This document shows, one piece after another, positions 27,850 to 39,054 of a DNA stretch of 64,000 nucleotides. Under the pieces are notes generated by a model, which was not told the DNA's origin, did not search any database, and saw nothing but the letters and a program-made list of their open reading frames with translations. How positions within the stretch are numbered: position 1 is the stretch's first letter; each line of letters starts with the position of its first letter. Source of the stretch: Primulina eburnea (lineage: Eukaryota > Streptophyta > Magnoliopsida > Lamiales > Gesneriaceae); contig NC_133101.1 in the NCBI RefSeq assembly GCF_022965805.1, positions 10,825,069 to 10,889,068 of the forward strand. Reading direction: 5' to 3'. The position numbers were made by a program, and so were the translations under genes.

Positions 27850-29392
27850 TGTAGGAACGAGTGCTTATCGTTTTATCAAAAGCTATAGCTGGTGGTAATG
27901 GTGCAACTCAAATCTTATAAACCGAACAGTAGCTCAAGCACCACGGTTTGATCACTCTTCCAAAAGAGAAAATTATTGTACCCAACAATCTTCCTCCCAA
28001 TAATTACACTCCTTGTAATCAATGGGAATCGAACTCGTGACATTGGCTCTGATATCAATTTTAGGACCGAGTGCTTACCATTTTACCAAAGGCTATAGCT
28101 GGTGGTAATGGTGTAACTCAAATATTTTAAACCGCACAACACTTCAAGCATGTTAAGAAATATTATTCCCAAGAATTTTGGTGTATAACAAAAACAAGTA
28201 TTCAGCTGCGGTTCGTATATCAGATATGCAGCAGTTCAACCGCTCAGCTAACTGATCAAAGCTCAAAGCAGTTTCAACCGCTCACTTCAAAACGTTATCA
28301 GAACCGGTCATTAAAGAGAATTAGTTATTACTCACAGACATTCTCTGGCCAGCTTAAATACATTCAAGTATTACACCGCTTTGAAGTAAACAATTTCTTA
28401 CATCAGTTCCAAGATTGATCTACATTTAATTATCTTTCCAAGAAAAAGGTAGATCATGCATAGACCTAACGTTCTGTTGTCCAAAACAGTTTCCTTAAAA
28501 GGAACTCCTAAAGAAAAGCGATTCAGAACGATGCTGTGCAAAAAGAACATTAAATGCGTTTATCATAGATCATTTAATGATCAACATATCTACAGCAACA
28601 CGTCTACATAGAGGATCAGGTTAATGTTGTTATGTCCTTTCCAACCGTTAAGGAAATCTTGTATATTAACGGAAGAGTATGCTAGCAGAAGGTTAGAGAT
28701 TCTCAGCTGCATTATCACAACTCACTTGATATTCAAAAAGATCTCAGAGCGCTCTTAAAAGTTCACATACTCCATCGCTCAATCAGCATGCACACAAGAG
28801 AAGTTTATCTGATCATCTTAGGATCATTTTCGTGCTACTAAATCAAAACTATTTATTCATATCATTAACCCTTTGGTTATTTGATTCAGCTTTGATATCT
28901 GGTGAACTAAGTGTTCTTAAATATCCAAAAGTGTAAAGTGATCACTAAGAGGTTCAAAACAGGCAGTGTGATAAGTCCTGATTGGAGCGGCTGTTGTAAG
29001 AAGTCTGTAAAGCCAAAGTCTTTTAGTGGAATCCTTCCTAAGGAGGAAGAAGGGGTGACGTAGGAGTATGCATTCTCCGAACATCCCTAACAAACCTGTG
29101 TCATTTTACTTTCCGCAATCATTTATATGTCTAGTCTCTATTCATTGAATTAGCCTGATATTGTGTTTTAAGTTGCATTAAAGATTGTGAATCGTTTTCC
29201 GCACTTCATAGTGGTTCACATTCTCAACTGCTTGAGAAGACATTTTCAACCGCCTAAAAATGGTTAAAATCACACTCTTACACGAGAAAATTTAAAAGAG
29301 TTCATTCACCCTCCCTCTAAACTCTTTCCCGATCCTAACAAAGCATCATGGTTCGATCACTCTTTCAGCAGAGACAATTATTGCACCCAACA
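27850..29392 (-). mobile_element. TRIM element, split by a nested solo LTR
   Basis: Exact 5-bp TSD gtata (27845-27849 and 29393-29397). The first LTR is 27850-27987 (138 bp); the second is 28060-28150 plus 29346-29392 (91+47 = 138 bp) once the nested insertion and one TSD copy are removed. The interior is only about 72 bp and holds a minus-strand primer-binding site (TTGATATCAGAGCCAATG, 28041-28058) next to the second LTR. Tiny LTRs and a coding-free interior define the TRIM class; orientation is minus. Confidence 0.85.
28151..29340 (+). repeat. Solo LTR (copia-like), 1190 bp, inside the TRIM
   Basis: Starts TGTTAAGAAATATTATTCCC and ends CTTTCCCGATCCTAACA, with exact TSD aagca (28146-28150 and 29341-29345). 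No PBS, PPT or coding sequence. The end ACCCTCCCTCTAAACTCTTT is reminiscent of Sirevirus-type copia LTRs; that lineage assignment is from memory. Strand is inferred from that resemblance. Confidence 0.8.
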
Positions 29393-31200
29393 GTATACAT
29401 CATCATTGTTACATCTGGATCCAAGAAATAAACAATGTGAAGAAGATGTACAGCAAATTGTGCACTTGCAAAGAATAGCAAATCAAATACCAGATGTATT
29501 TTCAACCATAAAAAGGGTCACGAAATCATATATACATGCTATAAATGTCTATACTCAAATTGAAATTCCAAAGAAAAATTGAAGACACTCATGATGTCAT
29601 AAAACGATAGAAGCGTGGAAGGCCAATCGGTTCTGTGGGGACCCAGACGCTAATTCGATTCTTAATCATCTTTGGGACTAATTAATCAATTATAATAAAC
29701 ATGGTCTAAATTTTTTTTTAACATACACTATTATATGCGGAACGTAATGACATTCATCTATTATACATATCAGTATAAAGTAGGGTGCGAGTCCTGTACA
29801 ACATACATTTATTCAAACCAAGGTTTAACAATTAAACCTCAAGTGTCCAAACCCTAATTCTAATCAAAGTCCGTAGTCTCCACTCTAATCACGATCTTTC
29901 TTCATCTCCTTGACCTTGAACCTGTCCCACCTGTTGTCATGTACACATACAAACAAGACAACAGCCGGATAACTCCAGTGAGAATTATATTCCCAGTATA
30001 AATCAACGAAACATGCATTTCATATAACAGAAATAAAAGCATGAAACATATATTCATAACATGTATCGCAATCAGAAACATGAATCAATATCAAACTATA
30101 AATCATACTCCGAACATATACCACAATCGGGAACACGAACTAGTAATACTATATCAATTCCTAAGAACATAATCCATATAAAACTGTCAATCATACTCGT
30201 GACTCCACATCTAAGACTAGACGGATTCCTAGTCTAGGGATCCCGGTTTCCAGACGTTGGCATTCCATATCGATCACCAGTAATAGAATAAACTCCGATT
30301 CTATCCACATCGATATGGTATCGATCACAAGTAATAGAAGAAACTCCAATTCTAACAACATCGATAGCCAATCATCCGGTGACAGACTTTGGCACTATTG
30401 CTTATACACTATCTTGTGACATCGTGCAATGTGCCCGTGGCGATCCCACTACTATCAGGCACTTCTGTCACAAGATCACTTATCTAATACTCGTCTAATA
30501 CATGCTTCCTATAAATCAATAGAACAACATATAATAATCAAATCAATGCATATAATAACAATAAGTATGTGATTTAGGGAAACTCAAGTATTGCCTACTT
30601 GAGTCGATCTCCCAAGAACACATTGACTTATACCTTTGTCTTCCCGATCTGACGAAGTCGAAGTCTCGAAGTCAAATCTGTCCATACCAAATCTGAAATG
30701 AGAATATCGATATACTATGTCAATGTATAAGTCAATTCACGACTGATTCTGATCAATACTCAAATCAAAATACAATCTGATCAATGTCAACAACATACGA
30801 TATACTCTCAATCAATACTGAATCTAATCAAATGTCAATCTGCTGATGTTTCAACGGTATAAAAATACAATCTCAATAACCCCGTCAATCTCAACATCAC
30901 AGATATAATAACACGGCTCATAACAAGTATCGGTACAACCCAAAATCTTAACACTAACAGATCATAATCGCAAGTCTGTACAATCTCGTAACATCGACGA
31001 TACCCTATCAGTATATACAAATCAATAACACATGTGATCAGATTCTGAATAATATCAATATACCCAGCGATACCGTATTAATCAGATATCAATCTCAACA
31101 CTTCAAAATCAATAACAAAACAATTCTGATATCAAATCGGTCTAGTCGTAATGAAATCAATTCTGAAAATTCATAACAATCTCATAATCAGTCTATTCTC

Positions 31201-31202
<2 letters not shown>

Positions 31203-31279
<77 letters not shown>
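31203..31279. repeat. (AT)n microsatellite in the solo LTR
   Basis: About 77 bp of AT repeat. At the homologous place the sister LTR near 43640 has only a short AT run, so this expanded after the copies diverged. Confidence 0.9.
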
Positions 31280-31282
<3 letters not shown>

Positions 31283-31339
31283 ATATATACCTATACATGC
31301 ATGTGAAGCAAGTATCTCGTTGTGCATACTGCACGTCTC

Positions 31340-31575
31340 GCGCATATGCGCGACCTGTCTCGGTGCATATGCGCGAGACCATAGGTCTCGGCGCGTGTCT
31401 TCACAGTGACTCGCGCATATGCGCGCCTCTACTCGGCGCATATGCGCGAGGCCATTTCCATTCTTCACAAGTCTTTTGCCACCCTCGCGCACATGCGTGG
31501 AATCATGTCGCGCATATGCGCGAGGTCTTCTGTCTTTCTCGCACATATGTGCCCGGCAGAGTCGCGCATATGCGC
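31340..31575. repeat. Paired-palindrome array (GCGCATATGCGC), 4 pairs
   Basis: Eight motif copies at 31340, 31363, 31413, 31436, 31487, 31510, 31541 and 31564. Every pair has the same 23-bp pitch; pair starts are 73, 74 and 54 bp apart. Variants (GTGCATATGCGC, GCGCACATGCGT, GCACATATGTGC) are mostly C-to-T or G-to-A changes at CpG. Open frames here are repeat artefacts. Confidence 0.92.
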
Positions 31576-31703
31576 GAGGTCTTTTCCTCGCACATACTTC
31601 CAACTTCTTTCCGGCTTCCCCGTTCTAATCCGTTCTGTCTATAATCATGTCAATTATCACCAAATCATTTCAGATTACGGTAATCAAATTCTCGGGCCTT
31701 ACA

Positions 31704-33430
31704 GGTTCCAAGGATAAAAATACTCGAAAAGAAAGTATAGAGAAACACGATGATAATAAAAAAGAGAATGATATTCCGGCAGAAATATATGATGATGAAA
31801 ATGTTCTGTTAGAACCGCAAACTGATGAGAATCGTGAAATCTCTATAAATTATATTAATACTGGAAAAATATGAAACCGAAAAGATATGAAAGAAATTGA
31901 TTTGATATTTTCTTACAATGTGGCATTTGACATCATAAATGACAATGAATATCTTGAACCAAAATTTTTCAGTGAATGTAAAAATCGACAGGACTGAATA
32001 AAATGGAAAAATGTCATCCAGATTGAATTGGATTCGCTGAACAAACGTAACGTCTTTGGACCTATAGTCCTTATACCTGAAGGTGTAAACCCGTTGGGTA
32101 TAAATGGGTTTTTATTCGAAGCGAGATGAGAAAAATGAAATAGTAAGATATAAAGCTTGACTTGTTACACAAAGTTTTTCTCAAAGACCTGGAATTGATT
32201 ATGAAGAAACATATTCTCCTATATGGATGCAATTACGTTTCAATATTTGATTAGTTTGGCGGTATCTGAAAATTTAGAAATGCGTTTTATGGATGTTGTC
32301 AAATTTTACTTATATGGATCACTCGATAGTAGTACATATATATATGGTTTAAAACAATCCGGTCCAATGTGGTATAATCAACTAAGTGAACACATAATGA
32401 AAAAAAAATGTAAACAATTCAATTTGCTCTTACATTTTCATTAAGAAAACAACATCCGGATGCGAAATTATTGTTGTATATATTGATGATTTAAACACCA
32501 TTGGAACGAATAAGAAAATTCAAGAAGTTGTGTCATACTTGAAGGAAGAATTTGAAATGACCTTGAAAAAACAAAATATTGTCTGGGTTTGCAAATTGAA
32601 CAAAAAAATGTGGAATATTTATTCACATTCAAATTATACAAAAAATGTACTTAAACGTTTTAATATGGATAAATCAAATCCTTTAAGTACACCAATGATT
32701 GTTAGATCATTAAACAAAAAAGGATTCATTCCGTCGATGTGAAGATGATGAAGTTATTATTGGTCCAAAAGTACCATATCTAAGTGTTATTTGTGTCCTT
32801 ATTTATCTTGCAAATTGTACAAGACTTGATATATCTTTTGCTGTAAATTTATTGACAAAATTTAGCTCATATCTAACAAAGAGACACTGGAACGAAATTA
32901 AACATATATTTTGTTAACTACGAGACTTGAGACTTTTGTATCCAAAAAATACCAGTCAAATCATAATCGGTTATGCTGATGCTGTGTATTTATCTGATCC
33001 ACACAAGTCACATTCTCAAGCCGAATAGGCGTTCACAGAAACAAACACTCGTAACAACTTCATCAAATCACACCGTGATTGTTGCACTACATGAAGCAAG
33101 TCGTGATTGCGTGTGGCTAAAATAAATGATCGAACATATCCAAATCTCATACGAATTATCATTCGACAAGAAGTATGTGACACTATATGAAGATAATTTT
33201 ACATGTGTTACTCAAATGAAAAAAAAGATACATAAAAAGCGATGGAACTAAACATATTCCCCATAAGTTCTTCGCATTCATCCAAGAGCTTGAGAAGAAT
33301 AAAGATATCGATATTCGTTACTTTTAACCAAGTGAAAATTCATCAGATCTCTTCACAAAGTCACTTTCTACGACAATATTCAGAAAGAATATATATAACA
33401 TTGTGATGCACAATCTACGAAATTTGTGAA
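31704..33430 (+). pseudogene. Decayed copia reverse transcriptase / RNase H
   Basis: Continues the old copia element after the solo LTR: SKDKNTRK, the linker before RT, RT fragments near 32080-32450 (including IYGLKQSGPMWYNQL), the catalytic-type box VVYIDDLN near 32475, and RNase H remnants ending near 33430. Multiple stops and frameshifts make it non-functional. Confidence 0.8.
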
Positions 33431-33595
33431 GAATCGTTCATGTTAACATGGGGAAGAGTTTACATCACTGCACTCTTTTTCCCTTATAATGGTTTTTATC
33501 CCAATGGGTTTTTCCTAGTAAGGTTTTTAATGAGACAATACAAAAACACGTAATGAAGACAATCATTGTATCATGATCATCATCACGAGTTATAG

Positions 33596-33839
33596 TATTG
33601 AAAATAAGAGTTGAATTATTTAATGTTGAAAACAAAAGTTGTAAATATTGAAAATCAGTGTGTGATGATGTATGTAATGCTGTATTTATTTTTGGATTAT
33701 TTTCAAAGAAATTCTATAAATAGGTATCTCAATTTGTGAAGAAAAACACAATTGAGTAGACATAATATTATAAAGTGTGTTTAATATATTTTATTAGTTT
33801 GAAATTTTTACTTTTTTCCTTAAATTTTTACTTTTAACA
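33596..33839 (+). repeat. Old copia 3' LTR
   Basis: Begins TATTGAAAATAAGAG (first G lost relative to the 5' LTR) and ends CTTTTAACA. The divergence from the 5' LTR and small indels fit an old insertion. Confidence 0.8.
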
Positions 33840-34129
33840 ATTATCACTTATAAATTTTAGAATTGATTTAGTAGAATTAAATCTGGTCAAGTATCACTTT
33901 CATACTACTAATAAAAAAAATTAAAAAAAATCAATCACGATTCTTCGAGGCATGCTTCGTGCATTTTTATGATTAATCTTATCCTAGGAATATTAAAAGA
34001 GTGGCTATTGAATGGATGCGTTGAAAATCTATACTATATATAAAGATTGGCCCTAACAGAAACAAAAATGGACATCAAATTTTTCTTCTAATTTTGTCAT
34101 TTATGTTATATCAATATTATACTTTTTTT

Positions 34130-34402
34130 AGTTTTAATTTCAACAAACACTTTTATTTTTATTTTTTAATTTCAATAATTGAAATAACGCTTTAATCCTT
34201 CGATAATTATAAAAAAACATAGTAAACTATTAAGTAAGAATTTGTGTTGATTTCTCATGTTTTATATATATTTTTAGTTTTAATTTCAACAAACATTTTT
34301 ATTTTCATTTTTTAATTTCAACAATTGAAATAACGTTTTAATCCTTCGATAATTATAAAAAATCATAATAAACTATTAAGTAAGAATTTGTGTTGCTTTC
34401 TC

Positions 34403-34406
<4 letters not shown>
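34130..34406. repeat. 146-bp tandem duplication
   Basis: The segment from AGTTTTAATTTCAACAAACA through TTAAGTAAGAATTTGTGTTG occurs at 34130 and again at 34276 with few mismatches. Confidence 0.85.
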
Positions 34407-34462
<56 letters not shown>

Positions 34463-34468
<6 letters not shown>

Positions 34469-34570
34469 AATACTCTTAGCATAAAAAATAATACTTTTTC
34501 ATGGATTATCCAAATAAATATCCGTCTTACAAAATACGACCCGTGAGACCGTCTCACACAAATTTTTGCC
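34463..34570 (+). mobile_element. Mutator-like MITE (GTGAGAC family), 5'-truncated
   Basis: Matches the right two-thirds of the family (AAAGTAATACTCTTAGCATA ... GTCTCACACAAATTTTTGCC). The left end is replaced by an AT microsatellite. Confidence 0.75.
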
Positions 34571-34678
34571 AAAAATGTATATAAAAAACTAAAATTATTC
34601 CATCGAATTAAACAAAAAAAAAATTTAACAACTTAAATATATATACTATATTTTATAATATGTTCTAACTTGTTCTTG

Positions 34679-34754
<76 letters not shown>

Positions 34755-35049
34755 TGTTTTCTAATCTGTCTAATACTAAGTCTCGACAGCATCTCAATTT
34801 AAAATTTTCTATAATATTTAAAATTATTTAGAACAATACCATAATCTATGTCTATATAAAATATATTAAATGATTGATTTAATAATAAAAAAAAATATGG
34901 GAGAAGACGTACAATTTAAGGGTCGTTTCAATAGAAGTGGACCATCGTCTATTCTTGTGCTAGACAAGAACTACTAATACGAAATCTTATCCGATCTCAA
35001 GAAAAAAGACATCTTCCATTTCTGTATCTTCTACGCAACATTAATACAT

Positions 35050-35224
35050 GAGTGACTCTTGTATGAGACCGTTTTATGGATCTTAATTTGTGAAATAGTT
35101 CAACTTTATCCATATTCACAATAAAAAATAATATTCTTAGCATAATATTTTTTCATGGATGACCCAAATAAGAGATATGTCTCACAAATACGACCCGTGA
35201 GACAATTTCACACAAGTTTTTGCC
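35050..35224 (+). mobile_element. Mutator-like MITE (GTGAGAC family), diverged
   Basis: Complete length with degraded left palindrome (ATGAGACCGTTTTATGG) and right end CACACAAGTTTTTGCC. Flanking nonamers (ttaatacat, ttttaacat) match only partly. It lies about 250 bp from the stop codon of the GARP gene. Confidence 0.7.
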
Positions 35225-35475
35225 TTTTAACATATACAAAACAAAAAAAAAAAAAACAAAGTTTATCCATTATTCTCATAAGTGAAAAGTTCACAAGGAG
35301 AAATCTTTCATGAAAATGGCTTAAAAAATAACTCGTGTTAGTTCATCAGTTCGAGTTCTGGACGAGCTCAAAGTTCCATAAGCCGTAGGAATACTGGGTT
35401 CGACGAGTAAAATGTCGCGAGATTATAGAAAATAAACCTCGAGGGATATAATCTGCAAAATTGGTGACACACAAT

Positions 35476-37120
35476 TTACACAACACATCTCTGAAGTTGG
35501 CTCCTCCAGCTGTGGGTCTCTGATCTTTCATCGTCATCTTCTTCCACGATAGTATCCCTGCCGGTCGTCGTGGATGTACCATGAGAGGAACCCGTCAGCA
35601 GCGAAGGGCCGTGAGGTGATCCGGATTGAGAACTGCATAGTTGCAACAAGGATTCACCAAGTGGTTCTTGGGGTAACTTTAAGTTTCCATAGCCAACAGG
35701 CTGGATATTGGACGGAGGAGTAGATTTTTTGGTGTGGATGCGATATTTCTGAGACGAAACAAGATCAAGAAACATAAGGAACGATTCTCCGAATCAACGA
35801 GATCGATAGAAAGAAGAAGAAAAAAAGATGAGATCAAACGCACTTGAAGATGGCTCTTTACTTGATCGAGTGTGAGACCTTCGACTGCCATGTTTTCTCT
35901 TATCAACCTAGGTGTAGCAGCTGCCCAGAACACAACAAAATCCAGTTAGACCGCAACAAAAATTACTCCTACATCAACATGATAAAAGTTCCTTCTTAAA
36001 TTGGTGAAATCACAATACAAACTTAAGATGTCACGGTCCTTGTCCGCCTCTCATCAACTTCATAGAATTTGAATCTTTTTCCTTGAAAACTTAGGAATTC
36101 GATGATCCAAAATTATCCAAACACGGAGTAAACTACATCCAATTTTCCAACAAAGAATCTATAAAATTTCTTAGAAAAAGACAAGTTCAAAAATCCGTAC
36201 CTCCAGCACCTCCGAGCTTGAGCAAGGCTTCTACAAACCGGTGATGCAATTCAGGTGACCAACTTCTCCTCTGTTTCTTAGTATGCTGTTTCTCCTCAGC
36301 CTTTAAATTTGAACCGAGAGATGATTCATTGCTGTCTTCTTTCACCATGATCTCAAATGGATGATTCATTTCTTCTTTAGCTCTCTGTTTACCCAAAAAA
36401 AATGAACATAAGAAACCCAAAAATACACACATCCCATGAACCATATAAAGATTTCTTGGTGAAATTTCAAGGTTTGGAACACCCTTCTACCTTTTTACTT
36501 TTATCTGGTTTTAACATCTGCTTGCTGTCATCAAAACCCAAATTTCCGAAATGGTGATTGTTGTTTAAGTTCCCCAACTGCAGAGAATTCTTCCAACTCC
36601 TTTCATCGTTGATATTTGTGAGAGTGTTCTCTTTTACACTTTCAACATCTTCATCTTTCTTCAATGGTATGAATTCTTTCAACAATGGCTGCGTACTTGA
36701 TCTTCTGCACTTCATTAACTCATCCTTCATCGTCACAATTGCTGCAAGAACAGAAATAGCGAAAACACAAATCAAACTCTATCCAAATAATCCAAACAAA
36801 AACTCAAGATTATACATAATCAATCCAATCAAAGACAATTAGATTTCATAAAAGAAAAAAAGGAACGAAGATTTGGGAAACAATCCACCATCGTTCAAAA
36901 GGAGCATGCAAAAAGGGAGCTCTCTTTTAAACCCAGAGATCTTCTTCATCTCATCTTGCAACCTACTAACAAATTCATCGAGCTTCGAAATCTTCTCGGA
37001 CACACTACAAATCCTCGAAACTTCTTCAAGAAACTTCCCGATTGGTTTTTGAACGAAATATCTCGATGAAGACGGGCAATCCAAGCTGAGTTCTGGGCAA
37101 ATTCTTGATCCCATACCCAT
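35476..37120 (-). CDS. NIGT1/HRS1/HHO-type GARP (MYB-like) transcription factor
   Basis: Five exons on the minus strand: 37120-36889, 36741-36491, 36384-36201, 35920-35844 and 35748-35476. All junctions are GT..AG and the 338-aa frame has no stop. Residues about 20-85 form the hydrophobic/coiled N-terminal domain typical of this family (SEKISKLDEFVSRLQDEM, then RELPFCMLLLND). Residues about 198-254 form the GARP DNA-binding domain, from KQRRSWSPELHHRFVEALL through DQVKSHLQKYRIHT, split by two introns as in the family. The C-terminus has the acidic VEEDDDERSETHSWRSQ tail. The family represses nitrate- and phosphate-starvation genes in the nucleus; that role is known for relatives, not shown here. 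The first in-frame ATG (37120) precedes GSRICPELSLD. The reading frame stays open further upstream but has no earlier ATG. HHO5/HHO6-like members are the likely relatives. Confidence 0.92.
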
Positions 37121-37653
37121 ATGTTCTGCAGATCTTTGATTCTCCACAAATGGGCATGAATCTGGGGAGTGTAAATGGGTGAGATAAAATGGGAAAAAAG
37201 GTCGAAGATTCTGCTGAACAACGACGAGTTTTGGCAGAAATGTCCGCTGAATGTGCTATTTATTACAAGAAGGAATATGGGAAAAAAAAAACTTTTTCAG
37301 GTTGTCGCATATTTCATTTCCTTTAATTTTTTTTCTTTTGTTTCTTTCTTTTTACTTAAAATTAAATATTAATAAAACATATATATTTCAGAACTTTTTG
37401 TAAGAATTATGAAAAAGTTCATTTTTGAAGAATTATTTTCAGAAAAAATACATAAGTGGTTTTTCAATTGTTTAATTATTTCACTAAGAAAAAAACATAT
37501 TTGCTATTTTATATTTTTCAAGTACTTGTGCACGGAATAATAACGAATTTAAAGTTTTCGAAGCCGAAATAATAAATTATACGACACCGATCTAATTAAA
37601 ATATTCAATATGTTATCTAAAACAGCCTGGATTGTTCTTGCGTATCCAATATG

Positions 37654-37828
37654 AATCTTCAACCCAATATATATATAATGAATTTATCAAGAAAATGTTT
37701 AGATTTGTTATTTTAGACTTGTATTGTTCAAATAATATATCTCTTCAACCCAATATATAATGAATTTATCGAGAAAATATTTGGATTTGTTGTTTTAGAC
37801 TTGTATTGTTCAAATAATATGTCTCTTA
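37654..37828. repeat. Tandem duplication, unit about 88 bp
   Basis: CTTCAACCCAATATATA ... TTAGACTTGTATTGTTCAAA occurs twice in a row with small differences. Confidence 0.8.
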
Positions 37829-38137
37829 TGAGACAATTTCACATATTTTTAGTAGTTGGATGAGTTAATTATATTTATATTTATAATAAAAAATAATATT
37901 TTTTTATAAATTATTCAAATAAAATATATATCTCATAAAATTGACTTATATTACAATATAAGAAAAATTTTTGTATTAATGATATATAATGAATTTAATT
38001 TACCCATGGGCCATGAGGGACAGGTAATAACTAATAAGTACTAATTTACACTAATTCTCATATATTCCCTCTGATTTTCAATTCTTTCTTTTTTGTCCTT
38101 CACCATGCCATCTAGATTTTAATATATTTATTTTATA

Positions 38138-38139
<2 letters not shown>

Positions 38140-38184
<45 letters not shown>

Positions 38185-38210
38185 CACCTGCCATTTAGAT
38201 TAATCCCTTG

Positions 38211-38249
<39 letters not shown>

Positions 38250-38309
38250 AATATATATATATTTAAAAATATATATATTTCACCTGCCATTTAGATTAAT
38301 CCCTTGAAA
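38140..38309. repeat. AT microsatellites with a 31-bp direct repeat
   Basis: TTCACCTGCCATTTAGATTA followed by ATCCCTTGAAA occurs at 38182 and 38279, separated by AT runs; likely a microsatellite-mediated duplication. Confidence 0.8.
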
Positions 38310-38773
38310 AATATTTAATTACTAATATATGAAAATGAGATTGCTTAAACTTTCAGAAACAATTCAATTATTGATGCGCTTGAACAAACTATAAAAAGAT
38401 TTATTCATTATAAATGATAACTTAATAAATAGTGATTTTAGTATTCTATTTTAATTTGTTTACTCTAATTATAATATTACTAATTTGATTATAATGATTA
38501 AATTGCTTCTTCTTCTTTTTTGTCATTTTTGAAAATTTTATGGTTGTGAAAATTGTCATGGATTGTCCTATTTTTGAGTAGTTTATTTAAAAATCATAGT
38601 TTTAATTTTTAATTTTTTGTTATAATAAATTTAAATTATTTTTTGTAATGATCATTTTGTTAAAATATATGTCTATATACAATAATTGTTATTCTTTTTG
38701 TGAATTTTGTATTATATGTTTTTTAAATTATTATATTTTTTTTAAAAAAAATATGTTTTCCTTAAATAACATT

Positions 38774-38933
38774 GAGTATGTCTTTTGTGATATTGTCTCA
38801 CAGATCTTTATTTGTGAGACGAATCAACTATGCTCATAATTACGATAAAAAAAAGTAATACTTTTGGATGTATGCTCAAATATAATATTTATTACAAAAT
38901 TGACACGTGTGATTGTCTCATATGAGTTTTGTG
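38774..38933 (+). mobile_element. Mutator-like MITE (GTGAGAC family), diverged, 160 bp
   Basis: Exact 9-bp TSD aataacatt (38765-38773 and 38934-38942) despite diverged ends (GAGTATGTCTTTTGTGATA ... CATATGAGTTTTGTG). Part of the right end plus flank is duplicated again at about 38984-39020. Confidence 0.75.
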
Positions 38934-39054
38934 AATAACATTTATGTCTCCATTTCTCTCTCCACATAAGAATAAACTCACGTGAGTTTTGTGAATAACA
39001 TTTATGTCTTCATTTCTCCTTCCACGATAAATTGAAAAAAAAATGTGACATAAT

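Larger units (their letters stand above)
29634..31703 (+). mobile_element. Solo LTR of family A, 2070 bp
   Basis: Starts TGTGGGGACCCAGACGC, ends TTCTCGGGCCTTACA, with exact TSD ggttc (29629-29633 and 31704-31708). It split the old copia reading frame between the integrase C-terminal region and RT: GRPIG-type residues lie left and SKDKN-type residues right of the site. It carries an AT microsatellite (31203-31279) and the paired GCGCATATGCGC array near its 3' end. No internal domain, PBS or partner LTR is present, so it is a recombination product. Strand follows the 5'-TGTGGGG orientation. Confidence 0.9.
24190..33839 (+). mobile_element. Old Ty1/copia element carrying nested insertions
   Basis: Bounded by related short LTRs (24190-24424 and 33596-33839). 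Domain order is gag, protease, integrase, RT, RNase H, which defines copia. All coding parts are full of stops and frameshifts. Flanking pentamers are atttt and attat (4 of 5 match), consistent with an old TSD. Two independent insertions expand it: a TRIM (27850-29392) that itself contains a solo LTR, and a 2.07 kb solo LTR (29634-31703). Removing these leaves about 6.0 kb, near the upper end for a copia element; the excess is mainly a repeat-bearing leader. Confidence 0.85.
33840..35475. other. Repeat-rich intergenic DNA
   Basis: Holds a 146-bp tandem duplication, two AT microsatellites (34404-34463; 34681-34722 followed by a GT run to about 34757), and two GTGAGAC-family MITEs. TCTATACTATATATAAAG near 34029 resembles the 5' end of plant Helitrons, but no CTRR end with hairpin was found. 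No gene seen. Confidence 0.5.
37121..38773. other. Upstream region of the GARP gene and AT-rich spacer
   Basis: Contains two short tandem duplications (annotated) and AT microsatellites. No gene seen. Confidence 0.4.

Noticed and set aside
31340..31575. CRISPR-like repeat array
   Set aside because: Palindromic repeats with short spacers, but this lies inside a plant LTR with a TSD. Spacers are not uniform and there are no cas genes.
31193..31603. 136-codon frame with repeated RAYAR/AHMRE phrases
   Set aside because: A translation of the GCGCATATGCGC array and AT microsatellite; similar frames appear on both strands.
34029..34570. Possible Helitron
   Set aside because: Only a Helitron-like 5' start (TCTATACTATATATAAAG) was seen. 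No hairpin plus CTRR end or Rep/helicase found.
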